Assembly (NCBI GenBank): GCA_034008185.1
Contig: CM067082.1
Span: forward strand, 96,901,311-96,965,310
Direction: 5' to 3'
DNA length: 64,000 nucleotides
Source of the DNA: Gorsachius magnificus
Taxonomy: Eukaryota > Chordata > Aves > Pelecaniformes > Ardeidae
Shown: positions 39,451 to 51,345 of the stretch, in pieces
Position numbering within the stretch: the stretch's first letter is position 1
Layout: every line of letters begins with the position of its first letter
Notes under the pieces: generated by a model
Databases searched by the model: none
What the model saw: only the letters and a program-made list of their open reading frames with translations
Told to the model about the DNA's origin: nothing
Position numbers and translations under genes: made by a program

Positions 39451-42400
39451 TTGAAGAGAACCCAAAATTACTGAGGGTAAATTGAAGTTAGAATTATCTG
39501 CGCTAACCCAAAAATCTGAAATTAAATGATAGCATCATTAGAGTGTATAATTTGAGTGTGATGAACTTGATATGCCATGTGGGGAAAGGAACCTCAGAGT
39601 AAATCTTGATACATTTGGCTAAAACCTCACACTTCTAATTGTCCTCAAAACAAGGGAGAGCAGGGGGAACTACCATGGGAGACAGAAATAACATATAGGC
39701 AGGTAAAGTTTAAATAAAGAAGAGATGGTGAAGAAATCTGCTGTAAGTAATGCTGAAGTTTGTTCTGATCCATGAAGAAAGCTTCAAGAAACTAAGCCAG
39801 GCTACAAACATAACTCCATCTAGACACATTCAGGATCTGAACTCTGTAAATAGGTAAGAGATGGAGCTAAGCTCATTTTATGCAGAGTCCCCATCTATTG
39901 TCATTAATGTGATTTTAAAAATACTCTTGGAAACCATGCCTACAACTGTGTAAGTACTTGAAGGATCATGTTGATGACCTCCTCTGCGTAGCCTAGATTG
40001 TTTTCTCTTCTGTGAAGGTCTCTGTTATTTATGTTTTCTGTAGGAAATTTCTTCTCTGAATAAAGATTTTTCCACTGTGGTTGTCAGCAACAGCAAGTGG
40101 AATATTTCATCTGTGGGAAAAGCTCATTCACAACACTCTTTACTGTATAGTGCCCCCCCCCAGTAAAAAATGCTGGCTTTGCACAAATTTCCCATAACTG
40201 TCTTTTATCCTTCATCTTCAAAAACAATGTCTGCACTCCCTGTTATGAAGTGCTGAGAGCAATATTCAGATGAAGACACAATAGTTGGCTGAATATGAAA
40301 AAAGAACAAAAGAAAAATACAGGAAAATGTTTGAGGCACAAGAAATGCACTAGCAGATGTTGCTGTAGTGTGGCTGTTAGACTTGCGACATCTTTGGCAT
40401 GTGACGGAAAACTTCTTAAAAATAGAAGTGTTTACTTTAGCTGGAAATATTGGGCTTTAGCTGCAAGAGGATTCTTTCCCCCCTCTCTCACCCCCCCGGA
40501 AGGTATCTCTGCCCCATGCAAAACTGCATGCCATCTTATTTTTAATGCTGCTAATTTCTGTGTGTCTGTTTTTATACTGCTTTCATTTTGGGTCTTTATC
40601 TTTTGTTGAATTATTGCAGAGCTAGTAGGAACAGGTCAGCGGAAAAGTGTGTGTGTATTGGTGAGAGTTGTTTCTAATAATCTGATCACAAGGTTATTAA
40701 ACCCTTGTCAAAATATAAATGGCCAGCAAGTTGCAGAGTTCTCTCCATTTGGGACATTTTAGTCATGGGTGTCTTTCTGTTCTAAACTCTGCCTGGAGAA
40801 GACCCTGTTGTGGTGGCCTTGCTATACGTTTGTTAAAACATCTTGATTTGGTTTCTGAGAAAAGGAAAACATCTTTTTTTCAGAGCCAATGGCAGACCTG
40901 GGATTTTATTAAAAACACTTGCTGCAGGAGGGAGATGGTACTTGGTAGTGGTATCACTAGTCTAGCTGCTAAAATGGCTGGGCTTTACCACTCCTGTGAC
41001 GCTCTGACACCCATCTTTCTGTGGTATTAAGAGAGAAGACTGGAACTGGGAACTATAAAAACTAAGTCTTGATGCAGATATCTTTTTATATGTTTCGCTT
41101 AGATTATGCTTTGTTGTGGATCATCAAGGACTCTTCCATTACTGTGAAAAAATAGCTGTAATAGCATCTGTCTGTTTGGGGGAAGCTGAGTTTGAGATGC
41201 TGAGGGGAAGAAGCCTAGTAGCTAGGCTAGCAGCTAGGCCTGTGATTTGGTATCCTAATTTATTATTTGTCACCAGAAAGTTAAACATTAATATCAATAG
41301 CTGTATAGTATATGCTTTTGGGGCAAGTGATCTTTCTCAGGGATCAGTAAGGTATTAAACTGAATTACATGTCTTAGATTCTCTTATTTATATGCAAGTT
41401 TCTGCCCCAAGAGGATTTCAGAATTACCTTGTTTGTACCCTTGGCATACATGGAGTTGTGTAAAAACACACCATGAAGAGAATTGCTTGATAAAACCTGT
41501 GGTTAAGTGTGAGGTTGTCCTTATAAACTAGTCATGTTTTAATATTCACTGCATGTACAGCGTGGCAGAATGTTTGGATGGAATACATGGAATATATTGC
41601 TACACTATGTGTCCATTAAATGCTAAAATGTGACAAGGCGGGTAGCCCTTACCACACAGAGAAAACTTAAGCTATTTGTCCTGGTAAACCATAAATCATT
41701 CTGTGGTTATTTTACAGAAGTCTTACTTTGTAAATACATTGCTACTGGTTTTTCAGAGAGCATTTTACATGCATGAATGTAAAAAGTAGAACTTTCCACG
41801 TGATGAAAATTTTGGAGCTGAAGTCTGAAAAATATTATTCTCTATGCTTATCCTTCTGTCTTTACACTGGCAGCAGTATTGTTAACTTGCAGGAGTTAAC
41901 GTATCTTCATTTTGATGCCAGAAAATGTTTTGGTTTTCTTGAGGTTTTTTTGGGGTTTTTTTTCATCTTTTCTTTCTCCCCTTTTTTTTTAAAAAAAAGG
42001 GATTCTCAGAGCTATTGTTTAGGAACTGTTTTGAAGTGTAGTAAATTGACTAAATATGGCTTGGCCTCCATTTTGGTGCCAGCCAGCTTGGGACAGTTGT
42101 TCTTGGAACTGATGCCACAATCCTTAAATACAAATTTGGAAAGTCTGGTATTTGATGAGAGCTGATGTGTGGGATGCAGACACTCAGCTGTGCAGTTGAA
42201 GAACTGAAGTAGCCTTCCTGAGTGTGACATTGATTAAGTCCTCTGGACTGTTTCAGGCACATTTTTAAATTCAAATACACTTGAGCTATAGTCCTGAAAA
42301 GACCTGAATGCTATTTTGCTTGTAAGATTTTCATGAAGAATGCCAGCATTTGGTAGAAGCTGCTTGTTGGGATCTTTTGACTGTAAGTTGTGCGTATTTT

Positions 42401-45400
42401 CCTTAACAACTGATGTGCTGTGAGTATGCTTGGTTGTTCATGTTTTTTGCATTGCAGGTTTGTTGCACTGAAAAGGCATGAGTTTGCATGATTGTGGTAT
42501 AATACTGCTTTTTTGGCCTTAGGAATTTTCTGAAAGTGCATCTCTACTATTCAAAGCTTTCCATAAAAACAACTGGCATATTGAAACATGATTCAGTCTC
42601 TCTGGCAATCTAATGATTGAGGTAATCCATCTCTTTGCAAGTACTGCAAATACTAGGGCTGAGACAAAATCAGCCTTGGCCTGAGGGGATGCAACCATCC
42701 AGGCAGAATAGTTCTGCGAGGTAGTAGCATTAGCTGTGGCAAGATGAATTCTAAGTAACAAAAATACCAAGCAAATTGATTTTTCTGTGTGAGTGAGTGG
42801 TTAATTTGCTAGTGTTGGTGAAGGTATCTCTTACTGTTCATGGTGTTAGCAGCAATAGTGGAGAAAAACACACAAATTGCATTGTAACAGGATGTGCCTG
42901 GAAAGGCAGTGGTGCTTCTCTTCACTAACTGTTCTATCTGTTCTGTGCTCAGATACTTGGAGAGTTGTGGGCTGCTGCAGCATGGCCCTTGTTCCATTTG
43001 CTCTTTCTCTGTGTGCCTGCATGCTTCCTCTTACCCAAGTCATGGTATTTTCTTGATACCTCCTTTTCTTTCAAATGCTGCTGATTTCCGCCCCCCCCCC
43101 TCCCCCACAATGTATGTGTATGGGGTTTTTTTCTCTTCCTTTCTGCAGAAGGATGGAGGGTGTGGGAATAGAGGAGACAAAATAGAAGGACAAATTAGTT
43201 TTAAAATACTCTGACTTAACTCTGTACTTTAAAAACAACCTCAAAGTTTATTCTCATGACTGTACCACACTAGTAATAAAATTGTTGGTAGGAATTATCA
43301 TCTAGATATTGATAATTGGCTGCAGGTTAGTGATCCATGGTATACTTTCTTCCAGTCAGTTATTAATTCCTAAGCAATGTTCTATGCTAACAGCCTTTTC
43401 TTTCTTTTTAGTTGGTTTTAGAAAATGGCTATGTTTATGACAAACAAGACTTGTGGTTTTTGGAGTGTGTGTATATGCGTAGATATTTGTGTATGTTTGT
43501 TCAAAATATATATGTATTGGTAAATGTTTATATACACAAACATACTTATAGAGGTCTTTACATGCATAAAAAGATTACCTTACCAGCAAATGAAAACTTG
43601 TGACACTTGCTGTACCTCAGTGGGACATACATAGATTACGCAAAATACTTTGAACACTTGACCGTGTGGTAAATGCCAAGAACAGTCTGTCAGAAGGGGC
43701 TTGGTCATCTTATGTTTTGTTGTTCTGGGTGAAGATTTGGTCTACTAGTGAAATTCAGACCTGTCAAGAAAAGGTAATTGGTGTTTGGATCTGCTATACT
43801 TAGGGATTCATTTCTGTCGTTGGGATGTAGCTGGTGTGCCTTTTAGGAGTGACGTATGCAATCAGCAGTTTGACATTCACCGAAGGGGGAGAATCTCCTT
43901 TGCTTTTCGGAGCGCAGTGGGATGCTTTGTTTGCTCCCAGCGTCTGGACAGTCAGTGATCTCATTTCAGAGTGCTTATTTTTATCCAGTTTTATTATCAT
44001 AATCAGCTTTATTAGGGAGGGAGAGAAGGTAATGACTTGACTCAGTCTAATCCATGAAAGTGCTGGATTTAGATATGAATAGGGTATTTCTGGATGCTGA
44101 GGAGGAATGAAGCTGTCTTTATGAGTGAATTGAATCTCTATTCTCAGAATGTTCTATATCTAAATACCTGAAAAAATACATTGGTTTGTTTCAGTCAGAG
44201 AGCTTTGCCTGATACATACTTGGCTAATTACCTCTTCAGACTTTAGTCTTCGTTTCCTTTGAATCTCATAAACACAGCAATGCTTTGTAAAGTGTTCTCC
44301 CCTTAATTATGTATGGAATTTGTATGCCGTATTTCTGTGTTGCTTATGAATTTGAATGGGATGCTGCTGCAAGACTCAGTTTTATTGCTATCTAGGCTAA
44401 ACTCATATCTGAATTCATTGGTTTCTTTCCAGCAAAGACAGTACTGGTGTGTTACACAAGAGCAGCAAACTGATTTTTCATGAACATGGAAACTGAAAAA
44501 ACTCAATGGCTGTGTTTACTGTTATCTACATCTTTTAATAAAAGATTTTGTGTATTGTTGGTGACATTTGTGATTTGGTTTTACATGAGCCAGTAGCAAA
44601 ACCATGGAAGTTGTCATGGAATAAAATCTATTTTTGTTTAGTATTTCATTTTGCCCCCCCGAAATCTAGGCTTAAGCATCAGTAAAGAAGATGAGAGAAA
44701 CTTGTCTGTAATATCAGGGCATTTTTTGTTTCACCATTTTGCAGGAGATCTCAAACTAGGTTATAGAAGAAACAGGATGGTATGCATGCGTCTTTTTAGA
44801 GCATCTGTTAGCCTTTGCAAAGTCAAAGCTGATCATGCTTATTTAAAATGGAGATTCTACTAAATATGCAGTTTCAGTGCATGAAACAATGAATTTAGGC
44901 ATCCCCCATGCTGTCATGCAAGAAAATGATGTGTTTCCTAACGGATTAGAAGCCATCTTCTATATGCTTTAAGGTTGATAACCTTATATAAGTGGTATGT
45001 GGTGATTGATCACTGCTAATAGTTAGTGTATTTGTGTGAACACTAATACATTTTTAGAATAAAGAATCTTGATCTTGTGAAGCACTATGAACAAAGAACT
45101 CATTCCTAACTTATACCTGGGGAAAATAAGTGAACATAGTACCAAGAAGATTGCATAAGAAAATGTAACCCTTACTTTTTTTTTCCCTGAGAAGTGACTG
45201 GAGTTTGAGGGTTTTTCATTCAGCCAGTCAATGCACTTGAATCTGAAATGGGCACGGGCATGTATTTGCTGACCTCACATCTTGGTAGTTGTGTCTTTCC
45301 TGTTGGGTCGGGCTGTAGAATATCTTTCTCTTGGTAGAAGTGCTGAGAAATGAGCATGGCTTTCAGCTTCAGTAGCCTAAGGTTAGGCCCCAGTTAATCT

Positions 45401-46261
45401 TCCAGCTAAACCTCCACGGTATTCTGCAGCTTACTGATCTTTGATATTGAATATTCAAATCTTTCCTGAATTTAAAATACAATTTGGCTCACGGTAACCC
45501 AGAGGATAGACAGTTGCATGAAAATAAGGCAAATTTCAGAGTAAAGGCAGCAGTGCATATAAATGGAAAATCTATTAATACCAGCCTGTGTCAGATTCTA
45601 TTATGCTGTTGCATCATAGTTACATTGCTGCTCATCTGGCTACTTTTTAAATTAAGTGCTGTTTCCGCAATCTAAACTTGGTAGCTAGTATGATTCATCC
45701 TTTACTGCTCTTAAATCAGCAGGAATTTAAAATAAATCAAATGCTTACCTCTTGGAAGTAATGTTTGCAACACTGTGAAAACTGTATTTCACGTTCAGAA
45801 ATTAATGTCTGAACAGTCATGGTCACTTGTGAATTTGAAGTCACCCTGCTTTTCTTAGGTCTCTGGAATGGCCGATAGGACTAAAATTCAGAGGTTACAT
45901 TGGGAACAATTTGGTCTTACTATCTGTGTTACTTAGATGGTAACAATTCTGGTGCATGTGAAGCTGTAAAGGTAGGTTTCAAGATAATCAGTCCGTGAAG
46001 TTTAACCAGACATATGTTATCAGGAGCTGATGTAATGCACAAATCTGATAACATTGCTATAATGAACTAAGCTTTCAGGAATGGGTAAAAACTAAATGCA
46101 TTTCTTTTAAGGTTTTTTTTTGTTTTGTTTTGAAGTATGTAAATACTTTATATATAAAGACTGGAGTTTGGCCAGATCTCTAGTAGAAAGGTGATCTAAA
46201 GAAATGGAGGGGAGAATCCACCCACTCTTTTACTCAGATGTTTTATTTGCTTTTGTTTTAG

Positions 46262-46299
46262 TTTGCAAGTATGCCTGCCACAGGAAATGTGAAGAAAAG
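46262..46299 (+). CDS. Tensin C1-domain exon B
   Basis: A 38-nt micro-sized exon with acceptor TTTTGTTTTAG and donor GTAAGC (46300). Its first two bases complete a Val codon begun in exon A, then it reads CKYACHRKCEEK and ends on a codon boundary. It supplies three C1 ligands: the second Cys of the CxxC pair (C39), H44 and C47, numbered from the start of exon A. The exact frame fit to exons A and C and the preserved C-x4-H-x2-C spacing argue against coincidence despite its small size. TNS2 has a closely similar CRVCK...HRKCEAK stretch, which supports the family call. Confidence 0.88.
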
Positions 46300-46635
46300 G
46301 TAAGCATATTTATTTGCCTCCCTTCTTGCTGTTGATCCACATTTATTTGAAGGTGAAACTACAAAAGCTGTATCACCTAATCAAGAATAAGGTGATCATT
46401 AAATCAGATGCCTAGCTGTCAAAAAAGAGTGGTTTTTTTGTTGGGGTATTGTTCTTGCTATTAATAAAAGCCAGGTCCTGGTATAGTCAAAACATCTGCA
46501 CCAGTGACTGACTTTCTCATTCCTCCCATGGAGGAGGACATGTTTCAAGTTGAAAACAGCAAGTTAAGTGGGTGAAATACAATGCAGTTCTACTGGAAAA
46601 GAAAAAAAAATATCCGAATAAGATGTATATATGTA

Positions 46636-46718
46636 TACCCCCCCATATATATATACACACACACCCATGTGTGTCTGTGAGTGTGTGTGTATATATACAC
46701 ACATACCCCCCTAGATAT
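46636..46718. repeat. Compound AT/CA/TG microsatellite with inverted arms
   Basis: TATA-rich then CA-rich sequence (46644-46664) is followed within 20 bases by TG-rich then TATA-rich sequence (46681-46698). The halves are complementary and can fold into a hairpin. A C-rich string (TACCCCCCC / TACCCCCCT) flanks it on both sides as a direct repeat. It starts about 340 bp after exon B. Confidence 0.8.
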
Positions 46719-47104
46719 ATAAAAAACTTTTTACAACAGAGATTTAAAGGCAAACTTTTGGCATTGGATTATAAAAAGGATAAGCATATTATTAATTTAT
46801 TTTTAGTGTCTACTGTAGATAGTTTCTATCCAGTTCAGTTTCGTTACTAGATTTTTGTTAGTTTTTAAAATATCTGAGTCCCTTTTGCAGGGGGTGAGAC
46901 CAGTACTTCCATGGTCTTGGGTGACTTAAAATTTCCCCATCCCTAGATTTGTGTAAATCAAAGACATTTACACAGTGTTGCAGCCTAAATCTAAGAGTCT
47001 TGGAGGGCTTTACTTTATTTTACCAGAACCATCCTCATAGGACCTCCCTGCTTTTAACTAAAACTTTTGGTTAGTACTTGCTATCTATAAAGACAACATT
47101 TTTT

Positions 47105-47212
47105 GTAGTTAGAGCACTGAGCTTCTGGAGACCACAGATCTAGTCCTACTATCTGTGTTGTTGACTTGGTGTTTGGCCTTGTGCAAGGATTTGTTTATTT
47201 CAGTACTTCCAA
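47105..47212 (+). repeat. MIR-like SINE relic
   Basis: TGTAGTTAGAGCACTGAGCTTCTGGAGACCACAGATCTAGTCC followed by GACTTGGTGTTTGGCCTTGTGCAAGG reproduces, with decay, the MIR order: tRNA-derived box A (TTAGAGCAC), box B (GGTTCTAGTCC-like), then the core GACTTGCTGTGTGACCTTGGGCAAG. Identification is from memory of the consensus. Confidence 0.7.
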
Positions 47213-49656
47213 GAAGTATGACTAAATTCAAGAGAAGAACATCTACTTAGTGAAGGACTTGGAGGTTTATCAGGCCATTTGGGGAAATTCTAGTAAATAC
47301 AATATCAGTTGGCTGAGCATCTCCCATTTTGAGTGAAAAAGGTATTTGTGTATTTGAAAATCATTGTGTTATGTGGTATTCTGAATAAATGCAGAATTTT
47401 GGTTTTTTTATGAAATAAGATGATAAAGTACACAGTGGTAATTAAGTTTGCAAGTAAGGTATTTACCTTTTGAATGTTTTTATCAACTATATACACTCAG
47501 TAATGATTAGTAATAATACTGTAGTAATGGTGGTCTAGAAGTAGAAGGGAAACAGTTTAGTAGAAAGAAGTACTTTTTATTAGACCAGATGATGTATTTG
47601 ATCCCTCATTGCATGCTAGCTTTGGTTCTCCTAGTAGCACTTGCAGTATGGAATTCTACCAGCTTCCATGGGGAGGAATCTGGTTTATTGATAATGTTAG
47701 TAGCTTGCAGATTTGCTTGCATGGGTGCTATATAGATCTCGAGTTTCCAGAAGTGATGGTATGTAAATGATGCTGGAGACTGTGGTAAGAAATCCTTTAC
47801 ATTTGTTTTGGAGACAAAGAATTTCATACGTGTGCTGTATGGGAATTAAAAATGGGAAACTGTATTTCAACTAGTATTTATCCTCTCAGGCATTTGGATG
47901 TTGAGTGGTGAAAAGACTAATATATGGAGTGCTAAAAGTATATAGTAGTGGAACTATCATCAAGATACTGCTATATTTTATGTGTTTTAAATAATTGAAA
48001 AGAAATTAGTAGCATGTATTACAGAAGATAGAAAAATAAGATATGTGAGCAAGACCAAATTTAATAATCAGTTATTTCTTACAGTTTTTTTCTGTTTTTC
48101 AGAGAAATAGCAAGCCAACAAGTAGCTTAAATGCAGAATTTTTCTACAAGTCTTTTCTGACTATTGACTTCCAGCAATATTACATTGTTCATCCTGATTC
48201 AGATCCAAATTTTGCCTTTGTTGCCTAAAATGGCATCTGTATTTTCATTTGGTTATCAGTTTAAGGCAGGAATGATTCTGGTGGCTTTTAAGATGGACTA
48301 AGACTATACTAAGACAATCTAAAGATGTTGCAGACAACCTTGAGGGTACCTGTAGCCATAATCATGTGCACTGATCCAGATCCATGTGTGTGGAAAGAGT
48401 TGCATGGACTCCAGCTGACCTGCAAGTATCTCTTTTTCATAAAATATATTTTACCTCCAAGACAAGTATTACTCCCTGCATTTTCTATAAAACTACGCTG
48501 TCTGCAGCTTATGGGGAGTAACTATTTTTGCATTAGTTAAACATTCCACAAGACAAAATGTGTAAGCAGTTAGTCAGCTGACAGTCATGTAGAAAAGGAG
48601 TGAATGAGAACAAAGAACATTTGCACTTACAAAATCCTGTAATCATTTTGGAAAAGAATAATTCATCAGCAAAGCATTACTTGAAAGACTACTTGGGTCA
48701 TGAGTGTTCATAAAGCATTATTATGTGCAAATCTAGCCATAAAGCCCCAAAAGAAACCAGATAGTGTCATAAATATGTTCAGGTAAAAACAACAGCTCAG
48801 GCCTTACACTGGCAACACTACAATGCAGGTCTTCAAGAGTTTAAGACAATACCACTACGATGCTTGCAAATGAAAAAAAAATTTCTTGTTATGTAAAATG
48901 TTCATGAAAATAAAGTTTATGCAAACCTGAAAATAAAGAGGACTCTGAATTTGATCAGAAGGTGGAAAAGAAAGAAGAATCATGCTTTGTAATTGTTTGG
49001 GATGTCAGTTGCTGCCTGGTAGGATGAATCCTGAATTGGTTCTGTGAGGGTTTTCCAGTTGCCCCTGACATAACAGTGAGTACAAAATAACAAATGCAGG
49101 CAAGCATTGTAGTAATATTTCAAAACCTAGGGCACAACTGGAAGAAAACCGGAAGTTACAAAAACAAAAGAAGCAGAGATTAGCTTGCACTACTTTCGCA
49201 TCTCTGTCAGGTTACTGTTTGCAGTTTAGCCCTGAAGGGGAGGGTGGGTACATGGCTACAGGGATAAATTAATGGAAATTAAGGATCCACAAATTCAGAA
49301 GAGATGTGAGGAAGCAGTATTCCACACAAAGAGCAACGAATATGTGAACAAGTCTCCCAGGCACGTTTGTTCAGATGAAAAGCAGCGAGATTACTCAGGA
49401 CTGAAACAATCTAATTGTTTCCTGGGAGATAAAGCTCTGAGTGGGCTGTGCCGTAAATGGGCTGGTTGATCAGTCTGGTCTGAAGAAGTCCCGAAACTCT
49501 TGTAGCCTGTGTGAACTCTCATAACCTATTTGTCTGCTGCATCCCTGCCAGTGCAACGTGAGAGATCTTGGTGTGCACCAGGGTCTGTAGAAGCTGTTTG
49601 ATTTCAGTACAGCCTCTCAGGACAGCCCTTTGCCTGCATGCGGCTCTGTGGGCCTA

Positions 49657-51345
49657 TTCACAGAATCACAGAACGGCAAGGGTTGGAAGGGACCTCGGGA
49701 GATCATCTAGTCCAACCCTCCTGCTAAAGCAGGTTCACCTAGACCATGTTGCACAGGACATCATCCAGGCGGGCTCTGAATATCTCCAGAAGAAGGAGAC
49801 TCCACAGCCCCCCTGGGCAGCCTCTTCCAGTGCTCTGTCACCCTCAAAGTAAAGAAGTTTTTCCTCATATTCAGCTGAAACCTCTTATGTCTCAGTTTGT
49901 ATCCATTGCCCCTTGTTCTGTCACTGGACACCACGGAGAAGAGTCTGGCTCCATCCTCGTGACATCCACCCTTAAGATATTTGTATGTGTCTTCTCTTCT
50001 TCAGGCTGAACAAGCCCAACTCTCTCAGCCTTTCCTCACAGGGGAGATGCCCCAGTCCCCTTATCATCCTTGCTGCTCTCCTCTGAACTCTCTCTAGGAG
50101 TTCCTCATCTTTCATGAACTGGGGAGCCCAGAGCTGGACACAGTACTCCAGGTGGGGTCTCACCAGGGCAGAGTAGAGGGGGAGGATAACCTCCCTCGAC
50201 CTGCTGGCCACACTCCTCTTAATTCACCCCAGGATACCATTGGCCTTCTTGGCAACAAGGGCACACTGCTGCCTCATGGTCAGCTTGTCATCCACCAGGA
50301 CTCCCAGGTCCCTCTCAGCAGAGCTGCTTCCCAGCAGGTCAGCCCCCAGCCTGTACTGGTGCATGGGGTTCAACCTCCCCAGGTGCAGCACTCAACACTT
50401 GCCCTTATTGAACTTCTTCAGGTTCCTTTCCACCCAACTCTCCAGCCTGTCCAGGTCCCACTGAATGGCAGCGCAGCCCTCTGGCCTATCAGGCACTCCT
50501 CCCAGTTTTGTGTCATCAGTGAACTTGCTGATGGTACACTCTGTCCGCTCGTCCAGGTCATTGATGAACAAGTTGAACAAGACTGGGCCGAGTACTGAGC
50601 CCTGGGGAACTCCACTAGCTACCGGCCTCCAACTGGACTCTGCCCTGCCAGTCAGAACCCTCTGAGCCCTGTCATTCAGCCAGTTCTCAATCCACCTCAC
50701 TGTCTACTCATCCAACCCACACTTCTTGAGCTTCCCTGTGAGGATGTTATGGGAGACAGTGTCAAAAGCCTTGCTGAAGTCAAGGCAGACAACATCCACC
50801 TCTCTCCCCTCGTCTACCCAGCCAGTCATGCCATCTTAGAAGGCTATCAGATTGGTCAGGCATGATTTCCCCTTGGTGAATCCATGCTGGGTACTCCTGA
50901 TGATCTTCTTTTCCTCTACTTGCTTGGAGAGGACACCCAGAATGAGTTAGAATGAGTTGTTCCATCACCTTTCCAGGGACGGAGGTGAGACTAACCAGCC
51001 TGTAGTTCCCTGGGTCCTCCTTCTTGCCCTTTTTGAAGACTGGAGTGACATTGGCTATCTTCCAGTCATCAGGCACCTCTCCTGTTCTCCACGACCTTTC
51101 ATAGATGATGGAAAGTGGCTCAGCAATGTCGTCTGCCAGTTCCTTCAGCACTCGCAGGTGCATTCCATTGGGGCACATGGATTTGTGGGTGTCCAGCTTC
51201 CTTAAAAGATCCCTAACCTGATCCACATTGACCGAGGGAAGGTCATCCTTTTTGCAAGCTTGCTCGCTTACCTGCCAGGACTGGGGAGCCTGAGGGTCAG
51301 CCTTGGCAGTGAGATAGCTGCTACTTTGGTAGTGACAGCTTAAAC
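49657..51345 (-). mobile_element. CR1 LINE, 5'-truncated, degenerate
   Basis: The minus strand carries the 3' half of a CR1 retroposon. Its 3' end (plus-strand CACAGAATCACAGAAC near 49660) is the CR1 terminal repeat. Fragments of ORF2 read in order: VNVDQVRDLLRKLDTHKS, DWKIANVTPVFKKGKKEDPG and a YRLVSLTSVPGKVMEQLI block (reverse transcriptase, 50780-51330), [20 protein letters not shown] with a following FTDDTK active-site box (about 50500-50640), and a C-terminal [16 protein letters not shown] block (about 50110-50200). Damage includes at least two frame changes, a TAG at 50704-50706 where relatives have Trp, and a 10-bp tandem duplication at 50941-50960. It cannot mobilise itself. Divergence is modest, so it is much younger than the relic at 25480. 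Confidence 0.95.

Larger units (their letters stand above)
32695..46261 (+). other. Tensin intron between C1 exons A and B
   Basis: A 13,567-bp intron (GTGAGT...TTTGTTTTAG), splitting a Val codon after its first base. It contains a G-quadruplex tract (35249-35274), an unclassified inverted repeat (34203-34480 and 36547-36836), an AT-rich patch at 37730-37880, a second G-rich tract (39010-39028), and CpG-bearing patches around 38690-39450 and 43800-44000 that could be regulatory. No other exon was supported. Confidence 0.8.

Noticed and set aside
46572..46850. 92-codon frame rich in His, Thr and Tyr
   Set aside because: It is the translation of the CA/TG/TA microsatellite.
50152..50598. 148-codon + strand frame
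   Set aside because: It is the antisense of the CR1 reverse transcriptase and is explained by that element.
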